Shown: positions 54,441 to 63,794 of the stretch, piece by piece
Numbering within the stretch: the stretch's first letter is position 1
Layout of the letters: each line of letters begins with the position of its first letter
DNA from: Planctomycetia bacterium
Lineage (GTDB): Bacteria > Planctomycetota > Planctomycetia > Gemmatales > Gemmataceae
Length of the DNA stretch: 64,000 nucleotides
Reading direction: 5' to 3'
NCBI GenBank assembly: GCA_005808665.1
Contig: SYLG01000042.1
Coordinates: forward strand, 1-64,000
The notes under the pieces: generated by a model
Database searches by the model: none
Told to the model about the DNA's origin: nothing
What the model saw: only the letters and a program-made list of their open reading frames with translations
Program-made: the position numbers and the translations under genes

Positions 54441-56324
54441 CTAATCCGCCCTGGCGCCTTTTGCGGATCGGAGGGAAGCTATGAACCGGATACCCAGGTT
54501 TAGGACCATTACAAAAGCCAACAGGACCAAAGCACCCGCAAAGGCAAGTTTTTCCTTGTCTTCGTATCCTTCCGATGAATAATAGTAGATATAATAGGTC
54601 AAAAAAGGCGTTGGTTCATTGAGGCTCTTTGGCCAAAAATCCGTATTGCCAGCCGTGAATAGCAAGGGTGCCGTTTCCCCCGCAACCCGGCTAATGGAAA
54701 GGATTACTCCGGTAACCACTGCCGGAAGGGCGGCTGGCAACAAAACCCGAAGGGCCGTTTGGGCCTGGGTCGCCCCCAAAGCATAACTGGCCTCGCGAAG
54801 GGTGCCTGGAACAAGTTTGAGTGCCTCCTCAGAACTTCGCATGACGACGGGAATCATCATCATTCCCAGGGCAAAGGCCCCCGCCCAGGCGGAATCGGTC
54901 TGCATTGGCCTGACGATTATCGTATAAGCAAAGATGCCTATGATTATAGATGGAGTTGAACCCAATATGTCACCGACAAATCGAACCAGGGGAACAAGGC
55001 GGCTGGAGCGAAATTCCGAAAGAAACAGTGCTGAGAAAATGCCAATTGGCACCCCAAATAAAGGTGCAAGACCTACCATCGTAAGGGTACCCAGAATGGC
55101 GTGTCCCAAACCCAATGGTGGTTTACTTGTAAAGAACGCCCAATCCAGGCTTTGTATACCCCTGTAAGCGACAAATCCCAAAATATTGAAAAGTGGCAGG
55201 AGCAAGAGCAAAAAACCAAACCCCATCAATACCGTCATGCACTGGTTAATCAATTGATTTTTCCAGGCAAAGCGGGCCACCGCCCGTCTTAGTAATCCAC
55301 CTAACTCGGCCCGACGGGCGGCACGAACGGCTGGTTTTTCCGGCCGTTCAAGGGTGGCCATTTTGCCTTCAAAAATTTCCGGCGCCTTGGGTTCTGCCCG
55401 CGAGGAACGCCAAATCAACAGCCTTGCAACACTATTTACCACAAGGGTAACCAATAAAAGAGCCAAACCAAGTTCGACCAAAGCAGACCGCTGCATATCG
55501 GTCATGGCCCCTGCCAGTTGATTGGCAATGACGCTGGGAATGGTAGCGGCTGCGGCATCGAGTGCAGGGAAATTAACGGGGCCCAAGGGACTGTTCCAGG
55601 TCGTGAAATGGATTTGGGGCATATTGCCAATGACCATTGCCACGGCCATGGTTTCCCCCAAAGCACGGCCCAGGGAAAGGAAACTCGCCCCCAAAATTCC
55701 AGGCCAGGCATAAGGCAACACAACCCGGCTGATCATTTGCCATCTCGTGGATCCAAGGGCGATGGCACCTTCCCTTTGGGACATGGGAACCGCTTTGCAG
55801 ACTTCGTAACTAACCGAGGTAAGAAAAGGTGCAATCATTACCGCCAAAACAATTCCTGCAGTTAACATTCCCCTACCGGTATCGTTTTCGGCTCCAACGG
55901 CTTTGAGAAGTGGTTGAAGTAAGGGAACAACAAAGAAAATTCCCCAAAATCCGTAAATGACACTGGGAATGGCCGCCAAAAGTTCAATCAGGAACATGGC
56001 AGGCCTGGCCCATCTGCGATGGGAAATTTCACTCAGGAAAGTGGCCGCGGCCACACCCAGGGGAAGAGCAATAAACATCGCAATCGCGGAGGTCATCAGC
56101 GTTCCATAAATGAATGGAACGGATCCAAATTTTTCCTGGGGGGGATTCCAGTCCGTTTGATAAAGGAAGGAAAAGCCGAATTTAGTAATGCTTGGAAGGC
56201 TGGCTTTTACCAACAGGGCGATGAGCAAGAGTAGCAGGGCAGGCCCTACCAAAGCTGCGGCATAACAGGCAAACCGGAAGCAAAAATCGCCCCATTCTTT
56301 CAGAATATTTGCCCGTTTCGGCAT
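54441..56324 (-). CDS. pstCA: phosphate ABC transporter permease, PstC fused to PstA
   Basis: One 627-residue chain holds both permeases that are normally separate. The first half (about 1-300) is PstC: FLYQTDWNPPQEKFGSVPFIYGTL, LSEISHRRWARP, the cytoplasmic EAA-loop segment EGAIALGSTRWQMISRVVLPYAWPG and GRALGETMAVAMVIGN. A basic linker (about 312-350) follows. The second half (about 360-627) is PstA: NILGFVAYRGIQSLDWAFFTSKPP, EASYALGATQAQTALRVLLPAALP and SRVAGETAPLLFTAG. Each half has about six helices. A single polypeptide would thus form the whole channel. The frame is open from a TTG at 56345; AAAGG eleven bases before the ATG at 56324 favours the latter. It follows pstS by about 22 bases. 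No pstB is in this window. Confidence 0.93.
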   Translation of the reverse strand: MPKRANILKEWGDFCFRFACYAAALVGPALLLLLIALLVKASLPSITKFGFSFLYQTDWNPPQEKFGSVPFIYGTLMTSAIAMFIALPLGVAAATFLSEISHRRWARPAMFLIELLAAIPSVIYGFWGIFFVVPLLQPLLKAVGAENDTGRGMLTAGIVLAVMIAPFLTSVSYEVCKAVPMSQREGAIALGSTRWQMISRVVLPYAWPGILGASFLSLGRALGETMAVAMVIGNMPQIHFTTWNSPLGPVNFPALDAAAATIPSVIANQLAGAMTDMQRSALVELGLALLLVTLVVNSVARLLIWRSSRAEPKAPEIFEGKMATLERPEKPAVRAARRAELGGLLRRAVARFAWKNQLINQCMTVLMGFGFLLLLLPLFNILGFVAYRGIQSLDWAFFTSKPPLGLGHAILGTLTMVGLAPLFGVPIGIFSALFLSEFRSSRLVPLVRFVGDILGSTPSIIIGIFAYTIIVRPMQTDSAWAGAFALGMMMIPVVMRSSEEALKLVPGTLREASYALGATQAQTALRVLLPAALPAVVTGVILSISRVAGETAPLLFTAGNTDFWPKSLNEPTPFLTYYIYYYSSEGYEDKEKLAFAGALVLLAFVMVLNLGIRFIASLRSAKGARAD

Positions 56325-56346
56325 GAATGGTGGAACCTTTGGCAAA

Positions 56347-57408
56347 TTATTGCCCCAATGGACTCAAAGTTGCATTTATTTTTTCTACCAGGACTTTTGG
56401 TAACAGAGGGTAGTGTTTTTGGGCGCAAAGGGCCTGGCCAGGTCCAATGGCATATTGGACAAAACCCTTTATGGCTTCTGCCTTTGATTTTTCCATTTTG
56501 GTTTGCACAACCAGCCAAACTGTCCCGCATACGGGATAAGAATCCTTGCCTGGTTGTTGCAGAAGGCTGAAAACCAGAGTATCCGGAATGGTTTTCAGGT
56601 TTGCAACGGCGGCTCCTGTGGTTTCCAGGGAGGCACCCAGAAATGCGGTTTTATCGGCATTCTGGATTTTCCCACTTTTAAGAGTCTTTTTCTCCAATGC
56701 ATAGATCAACTCGACATAACCGATGGCACCCACCTTGTCCCCGACCAGCTTTGCAACTCCGGCATTTTTGGGAGCCTGCTGGCCGACGGGCCACTTGGGC
56801 TGGGTGGATGCGCCTACTGTCTCTTTCCAGGTTGGGCTAATCAAACTGAGATAGGAGGTCCAAATGTGGCTCGTTCCACTGCCATCGGCACGGGCGCAAA
56901 CCGTAATGTTTGTATCGGGAAGGTTTGCCCCGGGATTGAGTTTGGAAATGGCAGGGTCATTCCATTTGGTGATTTTGCCGAGAAAGATATCCGCAAGAAC
57001 CTCTCCCGTAAAGTTCAAAGGGTCTGCCAATTCCGGGAGGTTGTAAATGGGGACCACCGCACCCATGGCAAGGGGAATCTGGAGGATCGCATCGATTCCA
57101 CCTGCTTTTTGAATGTGTTCCGGGGTAAGGGGCGCATCAGAACACCCAAAATCGCGTTCCCCAGCCAAAAGTTTTTGGACACCATCCCCCGATCCTGTAA
57201 CCTGGTAATCCACCTCGGTGCCTTCGTAGGCCCCTTTCCATAGCTCCATGATGGGGCCAATGAAGCTGCTGCCCCCACCCCGAATTCGGGTTGCAACCAA
57301 GGATCCCTTCGCATTTTTTTTGCCGACCTCTCCGCCACATCCGGCAAGAAAGGCACATGCCAAAATTCCCAAAAGAAAAACTCTACGAGTAGAAAGCACC
57401 CAATTCAT
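56347..57408 (-). CDS. pstS: phosphate-binding lipoprotein PstS
   Basis: The 353-residue periplasmic binding protein has a lipoprotein signal (FLAGCGG, Cys24) and the phosphate-binding pattern: RGGGSSFIGPIMELWKGAY, VTGSGDGVQKLLAGERDFGCSDAPLT, ARADGSGTSHIWTSYLS and a C-terminal IKGFVQYAIGPGQ segment. It delivers phosphate to the fused PstCA permease encoded immediately downstream. I looked for a Pho-box-type repeat before the start and saw none. Confidence 0.95.
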   Translation of the reverse strand: MNWVLSTRRVFLLGILACAFLAGCGGEVGKKNAKGSLVATRIRGGGSSFIGPIMELWKGAYEGTEVDYQVTGSGDGVQKLLAGERDFGCSDAPLTPEHIQKAGGIDAILQIPLAMGAVVPIYNLPELADPLNFTGEVLADIFLGKITKWNDPAISKLNPGANLPDTNITVCARADGSGTSHIWTSYLSLISPTWKETVGASTQPKWPVGQQAPKNAGVAKLVGDKVGAIGYVELIYALEKKTLKSGKIQNADKTAFLGASLETTGAAVANLKTIPDTLVFSLLQQPGKDSYPVCGTVWLVVQTKMEKSKAEAIKGFVQYAIGPGQALCAQKHYPLLPKVLVEKINATLSPLGQ

Positions 57409-57519
57409 TGGAACAACCTCTTGTTGGGGATTATCTTAGCTTGCGGGAGGAGCCTTTCCTTAGCGGATATGTGTACATTTCGTGAAATTTCCCAATTGCC
57501 TGGCAAACCACCTGGCACC

Positions 57520-58648
57520 CTAATCAGGATCGGCCCCAACCTTTATGGGTGCTTTCCCCGAAGCCTTCATTTTGAGGTAGGATTGAATGAACGGATCCAA
57601 ATCCCCATCAAGCACCTGCATCACCTGGGAGGTGGCATGGCCTGTGCGAACATCCTTGGCCAGGGTGTAGGGTTGCAGTACATAGTTCCGGATTTGAAAT
57701 CCCCATGAAACCTCACCCTTTTCGTCATAAACCTTTTCCGTCTCGGCTTTGCGCTTGTTTTCCTCAATTTTGTAGAGTTTGGCTTTCAGCATTTTATAAG
57801 CCATGTCATCGTTTTTATGTTGACTGCGTTCTGAACGGCTTTCCGCCGCAACCCCCGTGGGTTTATGAATGTAGCGTACTCCGGATTCGGTTTTGTTCTG
57901 GTGTTGACCTCCCGGACCACCCGAGCGGAAAGTTTGTCGTTCCAAATCATCGGGACGCATGTCGATTTCAATGGTTCCATCTATTTCGGGAGTCACATCG
58001 ACAGCTGCAAACGATGTATGCCTCCGGGCGTTGGAGTCAAATGGGCTGATTCGAACAAGCCTATGGATGCCCGATTCGCTTTGAAGGTGACCGTAGGCAT
58101 AGTCGCCCACGATACGGACGGTGGCACTTTGAATTCCTGCCTCATCATTTCGCAGTTCATCAACCATTTCCACGGTCAATCCGTGTCGCTCTCCCCAACG
58201 AGTATACATCCGAATGAGGATTCCAGCCCAATCGCAGGCCTCAGTTCCACCCGCCCCCGCTTGAACTCTCAGGTAGGCATTGCTTGCGTCCTGGGGCCCG
58301 TTGAGGATCGACCGAAGTTCAAAATCCTCGAGTGAGAGGGCAAAGCGCTCCCGTTCTCCCTGGAGTTCCATTTCAAGCGATGGGTCCTCCTCGGATAGCT
58401 CGAACAAAGCCTGCACATCCCCCAGGGCGTTTTCCAAATCCTCGAAAGGTTTCAAAATGCCGCTAATGGGTTTGAATTGGCTTATGACCTGTTGAGCCTT
58501 TTCTGAATTGCCCCAGAAGTCGGGTGCTGCCTGTTTTTCGAGAAATGCTTCCCGCTGTTTTCTTTTTCCAGAAATGTCAAAGAGAGTCCCTCAAGAAGGC
58601 CAATCTTTGGGTAAATTCCTGTACCTGTTTTTTCGTTTCCGGATTCAT
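57520..58648 (-). CDS. prfB: peptide chain release factor 2, with programmed +1 frameshift
   Basis: RF2 ends translation at UGA and UAA. Translation starts at the ATG at 58648 (MNPETKKQVQEFTQRLAFL), runs 23 codons and reaches CTT TGA C (58582-58576), the classical slippery stop. An AGGGA element lies just upstream, as in the E. coli gene. After a +1 shift the frame continues DISGKRKQREAFLEKQAAPDFW to the stop at 57520. The product of about 375 residues has the anticodon-like SPF (about 201-203) and the catalytic GGQ (about 246-248, SGGPGGQHQNK). This autoregulatory shift keeps RF2 levels matched to UGA reading. Confidence 0.96.
58576..58597 (-). promoter_or_regulatory. prfB programmed frameshift site
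   Basis: On the minus strand the order is an AGGGA Shine-Dalgarno-like element, about four bases, then CTT-TGA-C. The ribosome stalls at UGA when RF2 is scarce and slips one base forward on CUU/UUU. The sequence matches the canonical bacterial arrangement, although the internal Shine-Dalgarno element is shorter than the AGGGGG of E. coli. Confidence 0.9.
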
Positions 58649-58791
58649 CAAAATCTTCCTGCCCTAATTCCGGATCACGCCCAGGGGGTGTTCCCCTCGT
58701 GGTGTTCCATAAGAAAATCCTAGGACTTGCGCTGGGCCCGGCACAGTCCTTGTTAAGGGCCAAAAACAGGCAGTGAAAAAGGAATTCCCAA

Positions 58792-59538
58792 ATGAATCGT
58801 GGTTCAAGCCGTGGCGTGGTGATCACAGGGGGGGGAAGCGGCATTGGTTTGGCGGCCGCAAAAAAATTCCTTGAGGCCGGGGACAGAGTGGTTATTTCCG
58901 GGAGAGGTGGCCCACGGCTTAAAGCAGCGGTGGAAACCCTTTCCATGATCCAGGAATCGAAAGGAAGGATATGGGCGGTTCAGGCGGATTTGGCCACCCA
59001 AAACGGCGCCGAAGCACTCGCTAGCCAGGCTATTTCCCATTTGGGAACGATTGACATCCTTGTGAATAATGCGGGTCTCAATCTCAAAGAACGGTCGGTT
59101 GCCGAACTCTCCACCGAACGGTGGCGGGCAGTTTTGGGGGGTAATCTCGATAGTGCCTTTTTAACTACCCAGGCCTTCCTACCGTCCTTTCGTGTTCAAA
59201 AAGAGGGGTTGATAGTTTACATCAACTCCATCGCCGGAATTCGGGGGAACCCTTTGGGAGGTGCCGCCTATGTTGCGGCAAAGTTTGCCCTGCGGGGTTG
59301 GGCGGTGGCCTTGGCCGCTGAGGAAAAGGCCAATGGCTTACGGGTTACCACAATATTCCCAGGCGAGGTCAATACCCCCATCCTGGAAGCCCGACCTAAC
59401 CCTGTCTCCGAAGAACACAAAATTGCCATCCTTCAACCCGAGGATGTGGCAAGTGCCATTTACTTTGTGGGAAGTTTGCCCAAGCGTGCCCTTATTCCGG
59501 AATTGATCATTTCCCCGAGTCATTACACCTATATTTAG
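58792..59538 (+). CDS. SDR family oxidoreductase
   Basis: A 248-residue short-chain dehydrogenase/reductase. The cofactor loop is TGGGSGIGLAAA, NNAGLNLK follows, and the catalytic pair Tyr160 and Lys164 is in GGAAYVAAKFAL, with Ser at 147 nearby. The C-terminal part is short (PELIISPSHYTYI). Substrate and cofactor preference are not visible; there is no Asp in the expected NAD position that I could fix. AAGGAA lies seven bases before the ATG. Confidence 0.93.
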   Translation: MNRGSSRGVVITGGGSGIGLAAAKKFLEAGDRVVISGRGGPRLKAAVETLSMIQESKGRIWAVQADLATQNGAEALASQAISHLGTIDILVNNAGLNLKERSVAELSTERWRAVLGGNLDSAFLTTQAFLPSFRVQKEGLIVYINSIAGIRGNPLGGAAYVAAKFALRGWAVALAAEEKANGLRVTTIFPGEVNTPILEARPNPVSEEHKIAILQPEDVASAIYFVGSLPKRALIPELIISPSHYTYI

Positions 59539-59604
59539 TTTGGCCCTAGACTTATTAAGCCAGTACGGACGATCGATTTCGCCCAATATCCAAGGACAAG
59601 TTTC

Positions 59605-60006
59605 ATGTCGGTGCAAATGCAGCTTCGCCGAATCATCATTAGCGAGATTCAGGACGAACAGGTTATCATGCTCAAAGAGGTCGAAGGGGAGCGCATTTTC
59701 CCCATGATGATCGGGATTTTCGAAGCATCCAGTATCGATCGTCGCGTCAAGCATATGGTTTCGCCTCGCCCCCTTACCCACGACCTCATTGCCTCCACGA
59801 TTGAAAAACTCGGTGGGGAACTTCGCGACATTCTTATCAATGAAATCCGCGATCAAACTTATTTTGCAGTTATCCGGATTGCCCTTGATGGCGAAATTGT
59901 CGAGGTGGATTGCCGACCTTCCGATGGCATAGCCCTTGCGGTAGCCTCTGGAGTACCTATTTATGTTGCAGAAGGAGTCCTGGAAGAGGTTTGTGGGAAC
60001 GATTGA
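59605..60006 (+). CDS. bifunctional nuclease family (DUF151) protein
   Basis: A 133-residue protein of the DUF151/BFN family. The core segments are ISEIQDEQVIMLKEVEGERIFPMMIG, EASSIDRRVKHM, RPLTHDLIASTIEKLGGEL and VDCRPSDGIALAVASGVPIYV. Some members show DNase and RNase activity; others act in stress responses. AAGGA lies eight bases before the ATG. Its end overlaps the MFS gene by 46 bases in the convergent orientation. Confidence 0.93.
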   Translation: MSVQMQLRRIIISEIQDEQVIMLKEVEGERIFPMMIGIFEASSIDRRVKHMVSPRPLTHDLIASTIEKLGGELRDILINEIRDQTYFAVIRIALDGEIVEVDCRPSDGIALAVASGVPIYVAEGVLEEVCGND

Positions 60007-61181
60007 TCGGGGGCCCGATGGGGATTAAAACCCCACCAGAAAAGGGCTGCCAAGATTCCATTGATAATTGCCCCCAACAAAAAACAGAGCCTCAATTCCT
60101 CCGCCTCGTTGGCAAGATCAATTTGCCCCCGGAGGATGCCCATGCTTAAATGTCCCAAACACATCCCCATTCCCTGAATAAAGACTACAATTGCCTGTGC
60201 ACTTGTCCGCAAATCGGTGGGAATCCTGCTATTCAGCCAAATCGAACCCACAATCAAAAACATGGTAATAACCATCCCATTTAGGGGAAGTGATGCCAGG
60301 GCAGGCCAAAGGGACCTGGACAAGGACAAAATCGATAGGGCCATACACCATGCAATCAGGCCTGTCCGCATGGAACCCCTGATACCCAATCGCAGAAGGA
60401 TTCCAGGCAGGATGAAGGAAAGGGCGGCTTCGGGCAACTGGGCCAATGTCAAACTGGGGAGGAGCCAACTTCGAGGTAATCCCAATTCCGCTAACAAAAG
60501 GGGTGTTCCCTGTACGGAAAAGGGCTGGCTCACACAAATTCCAAAAACAGAAAGCCCATAAAGAAAAAAGGGCTTACTCCAAAGGCATTTGAGTGCGGCA
60601 CCCGGGGCAAACGCCCGACCTGGTGGGTGATCAGGTTTTACCCAGGGCATGGTACAAGCAAAGGCCACCATGAGGGCGGCCAGAACCATTGCCAGGCAGA
60701 AAAAGGGGAGCGTTTTTTCCTGATCCACCCAGCCCAAACTCATCAGGGGAACCAGGGACCACCCTGCAGCAATCCAGCCAATAGTGCCCCACATTCGGGT
60801 CCGGCCAAAATCTTTTTCCGGGTCTTCCAGATGGGTAAATAACATGGTGGTTGCCAACACCCATGTTGGGATAGTGAGCAACCAATAAAGTAGTGTGAAA
60901 ACAAATATCCAAATCGGGCTAGTGCTGATAATTAGGCCACCTATGGCCCCAAAAATGCCAAGCCCACTAAGGGCCATCAGGAGGCTGGGGGGAAGAATCC
61001 TGTCTGCGATTTGACCAAATAGGGGTGCTCCCAGGGAAGCGATTCCCTGGGTCGCAGCACAAAAAGAGAGTTCAAGGGGGCCAAATCCAAGGTCTTTTTG
61101 CAGGTGTGTACTATATCCCGGTACCAAGGCCCCTGAAATTGAAAAAACCAGTGCCACCAGAATGGACAACCGAATGCGCAT
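59961..61181 (-). CDS. MFS transporter, nucleoside-permease-like
   Basis: A 406-residue, twelve-helix MFS protein. The first helix (RLSILVALVFSISGALVPGYSTHLQ), GPLELSFCAATQGIASLGAPLFGQIADR, FGRTRMWGTIGWIAAGWSLVP and the second half resemble the NupG/XapB group of nucleoside:proton symporters. The substrate is inferred only. The ATG at 61181 has GGTGGAG about five bases upstream; starts at 61199 and 61214 also exist. Confidence 0.85.
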   Translation of the reverse strand: MRIRLSILVALVFSISGALVPGYSTHLQKDLGFGPLELSFCAATQGIASLGAPLFGQIADRILPPSLLMALSGLGIFGAIGGLIISTSPIWIFVFTLLYWLLTIPTWVLATTMLFTHLEDPEKDFGRTRMWGTIGWIAAGWSLVPLMSLGWVDQEKTLPFFCLAMVLAALMVAFACTMPWVKPDHPPGRAFAPGAALKCLWSKPFFLYGLSVFGICVSQPFSVQGTPLLLAELGLPRSWLLPSLTLAQLPEAALSFILPGILLRLGIRGSMRTGLIAWCMALSILSLSRSLWPALASLPLNGMVITMFLIVGSIWLNSRIPTDLRTSAQAIVVFIQGMGMCLGHLSMGILRGQIDLANEAEELRLCFLLGAIINGILAALFWWGFNPHRAPDQSFPQTSSRTPSAT

Positions 61182-61380
61182 CCATACTCCACCCCTCATT
61201 AAAATACCGCCCAAAATCCATTAACAAAATGCGCAAATAACCCATTCCTGATGACATTCTATGATTTGGATTTGGCAAACCCAATCCAGTTCTGGGTGCT
61301 TCCATTTTGGTAAAGTCCGAAATCACCTTCGGGAGTCATGCTTCCGACCTACCCTGATTCACTGACCCTTGGAAATTCCA

Positions 61381-62688
61381 TCAAGATTGGGAAGATTGCA
61401 CCGGAACATTTTTACCGTCTTCGGCATGGTTAAGAAATCGCTCGATTCCATAACCCAAAGCAGCACCTAACCCCAAGCAAAACAAAGGAATCAAGTCGAA
61501 CGAGAAAACGACCAAAACCAGAATGATGACAAAAAGGAAACTTAGCGATCCGGCTGTAAAAAGGATGAGGTCGCGGGTAGCTATCCCGGCCTTTTCCAAC
61601 CACCCTTTCACCAACTCAAGCAATCGATCGGCTCCGGAACCGGGCTCCTCCTCAATCTGTGATTCGGCAACCGCAACCGGTTTAGCCTTTTTCGAAGCCC
61701 CCTCTACCACCCCCACCACAACCAATTCCTCCATTTCAATATGTTTGTTATTTTCCTCGGCAGCAAGGATTACCCGAAGCTGCTTGCCAGTTGCCAGGAG
61801 GGAAACCGGGTTTTTATCAGGAGCTACCCGGACCAAGGAGTCGACAAATTCTGCAATCAGGTCGGGAATTTCAGGGACAAGGGATGAAACCGGAGCCGGG
61901 TTGGAATTCGGACTTTGGAGCGTGAGTAATTCGTACATTGCCAAGCCAAGTTTATGAGCTGTTTCGCTTTCCGTTGGCGGATGGGAAGCCTCATTTCCCA
62001 ATAGCTTTGGGTCTATTAGGGCGTCAATGATCCGGATGGTTTTTTGCGATGCCCCTGGCTTTCCTGTTTGGCATAGCCAGAACGATTCAAGGGATACCTT
62101 GCCAGGAAAGGCCCCTGATCCGCGAAGGGCTGAAAAGCCGGTAAAAAGCAACGAGAAAAGTTTGGCAACCTGAATGGGTTTGAGCCGAACCTTGCGGTTA
62201 ATCAGCGATTGCAGCGATTCGCCTTGGGCATATTCCCTGGCCAGGTAGGCCCTGTCCCCCTCCTGAATCAATCCAATAATTCTGGAAACCTGAGGGTTTT
62301 GAAAATCCGTTGACTTCTGGATGCTATCCGCCAAAGCCTTTGATTTGGTTGGGTCCGAGGTAATGCTTGTGTTGATTTGTTCCAAATAGGTCGGCCTGTG
62401 AAGGGTATCGTCTGCGATTAGCCAGCCTTCCAGAGGCCCAGAGGTTACCGAGTCCTTCACCCGGTAGTTACCTACGACAAGTTCATCAGTCTTCCTTTTC
62501 AGAATTTTTTCACACTGGTAAACGGAAAGGTATTGATTGACGATCATCCAGCGGGCCAGTTTTGAGGAGTCGGTTACAGCCTCCCTTCCTGCTTTTTTCC
62601 AACCAGCCTTTATTGTTTCGATATCCCCCAAACCCACGATTTGGTTTTGGGTAATGGCATCAAAAAAATCGTCAACGGTGATAGGCAT
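61381..62688 (-). CDS. degenerate Ser/Thr kinase-like (pseudokinase) membrane protein
   Basis: The 435-residue protein begins with the helical pre-kinase domain typical of planctomycete kinases (about 1-75: VDDFFDAI, LARWMIVNQYLSVYQCEKIL). A kinase-like region follows with YLAREYAQGESLQSLINRK. The HRD loop is replaced by SGAFPGKVSLESFW, and the N-lobe lysine and the DFG motif are not recognisable, so it is probably catalytically inactive. A linker and two adjacent membrane helices (about 355-405) follow, then a charged C-terminal tail. GGAG six bases before the ATG at 62688 fixes the start. It may sense or scaffold at the membrane. Confidence 0.75.
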   Translation of the reverse strand: MPITVDDFFDAITQNQIVGLGDIETIKAGWKKAGREAVTDSSKLARWMIVNQYLSVYQCEKILKRKTDELVVGNYRVKDSVTSGPLEGWLIADDTLHRPTYLEQINTSITSDPTKSKALADSIQKSTDFQNPQVSRIIGLIQEGDRAYLAREYAQGESLQSLINRKVRLKPIQVAKLFSLLFTGFSALRGSGAFPGKVSLESFWLCQTGKPGASQKTIRIIDALIDPKLLGNEASHPPTESETAHKLGLAMYELLTLQSPNSNPAPVSSLVPEIPDLIAEFVDSLVRVAPDKNPVSLLATGKQLRVILAAEENNKHIEMEELVVVGVVEGASKKAKPVAVAESQIEEEPGSGADRLLELVKGWLEKAGIATRDLILFTAGSLSFLFVIILVLVVFSFDLIPLFCLGLGAALGYGIERFLNHAEDGKNVPVQSSQS

Positions 62689-62840
62689 GGATATTCTCCA
62701 GGGACTTTCAAAGGATAGGCTATGCCAACCACGAAAAAATCCACCGGGACCTAAATGGTTTTTCAAGGTTTTTCTTGTAATTAGTGGGACGGTGTCCTAT
62801 CTCTCTCAAAGAGTTGATCCCGTTTCCCAGGACCCTTTTT

Positions 62841-63314
62841 ATGCGTCATGTACTTTCGGTTTTGGTTCAAAATCAACCAGGCGTCCTCGCCCATATCTCA
62901 GGTATGTTTGCTTCCCGGGGGTTTAATATTGACAGCCTTGCCGTCGGTGAAACGGAGGTTCCCGAGCTATCCCGAATGACCATTGTCATCCGGGGTGACG
63001 ATGCTGTCCTTGAGCAGGTCCGCAAGCAGCTTTCCAAAATCCTGACTGTGGTAAAAGTTCAGGACATCAGCTCAATGAATTATGTCGAACGCGACCTGAT
63101 GTTGATCAAAGTCCGTGCCAGTGCATCCCAGCGAGTGGAAATCGGTCAATTGGTGGCAACTTTCCGGGGTCGATTGGTGGATATTTCACCGGAAAGTATA
63201 GTCGTCGAACTGGACGGTCAAGAGGGCAAAATTGAAGCATTCATTGAGTTGATGCGAAACTATGGCATCATTGAATTGGCACGGACGGGTCGGATCGCCC
63301 TGGTACGGGGCTAG
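62841..63314 (+). CDS. ilvH: acetolactate synthase small (regulatory) subunit
   Basis: IlvH is the regulatory subunit of acetohydroxyacid synthase in valine, leucine and isoleucine synthesis. The 157-residue protein has an N-terminal ACT domain (HVLSVLVQNQPGVLAHISGMF, then RGFNIDSLAVGETE) and the C-terminal domain (RDLMLIKVRAS, RLVDISPESIVVELDG, YGIIELARTGRIALVRG). The catalytic subunit gene is not in the window. The open frame begins at 62784, but the ATG at 62841 gives the family N-terminus and has AGGA nine bases upstream. Confidence 0.96.
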   Translation: MRHVLSVLVQNQPGVLAHISGMFASRGFNIDSLAVGETEVPELSRMTIVIRGDDAVLEQVRKQLSKILTVVKVQDISSMNYVERDLMLIKVRASASQRVEIGQLVATFRGRLVDISPESIVVELDGQEGKIEAFIELMRNYGIIELARTGRIALVRG

Positions 63315-63393
63315 ACTTGCCGTTTAATCCCAAATTTAAGGCTTCCACCCTTTGGGCTGGTTGGCCAAGGTTAATTCAAAAGGAATTCCGGCA

Positions 63394-63705
63394 ATGTCCA
63401 CCCATCTGATTCAAAGTTCATCCACCATGGACCTTCGGCCCGATTTGGTAGCCATTCTGAAACACCTCAAAACGGGAGACCGGATCAAGGTTCGGCAAAA
63501 GATTCAAATCAACACCCTTCATATTTGGGAAACGGAAACAGAAGGGGTTTTTCGAAAAACCGATTACCTTGCCACCGGCTTGGCAACCGATCGGGTCCGC
63601 CAGGACGATATTGTCGTGGTTTGTCTTCATTTTGTAAAAGACAATGGCGAACTAACAAGTATTACCTTGGATGAAAACACGGAAGTGGAAATCGTCAACG
63701 GCTAG
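63394..63705 (+). CDS. small conserved-looking protein of unknown function
   Basis: A 103-residue protein with no recognised domain. It alternates beta strands and charged loops: LKTGDRIKVRQKIQINTLHIWETETEG, then DRVRQDDIVVVCLHFVKDNGELTSITLDENTEVEIV. It has a Kyprides-like beta-barrel appearance, but that is inference. AAAGGA lies nine bases before the ATG at 63394. It follows ilvH by 79 bases in the same direction; whether this reflects a functional link is unknown. Confidence 0.6.
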   Translation: MSTHLIQSSSTMDLRPDLVAILKHLKTGDRIKVRQKIQINTLHIWETETEGVFRKTDYLATGLATDRVRQDDIVVVCLHFVKDNGELTSITLDENTEVEIVNG

Positions 63706-63794
63706 TCCCCGTGGTGGGGAATGGTTTAGGAATTGCTGCTATATCTGAAACCTGCTTTTTGAAACCAAGGGTGGAACGCCTCCCTGTGCGAGCT

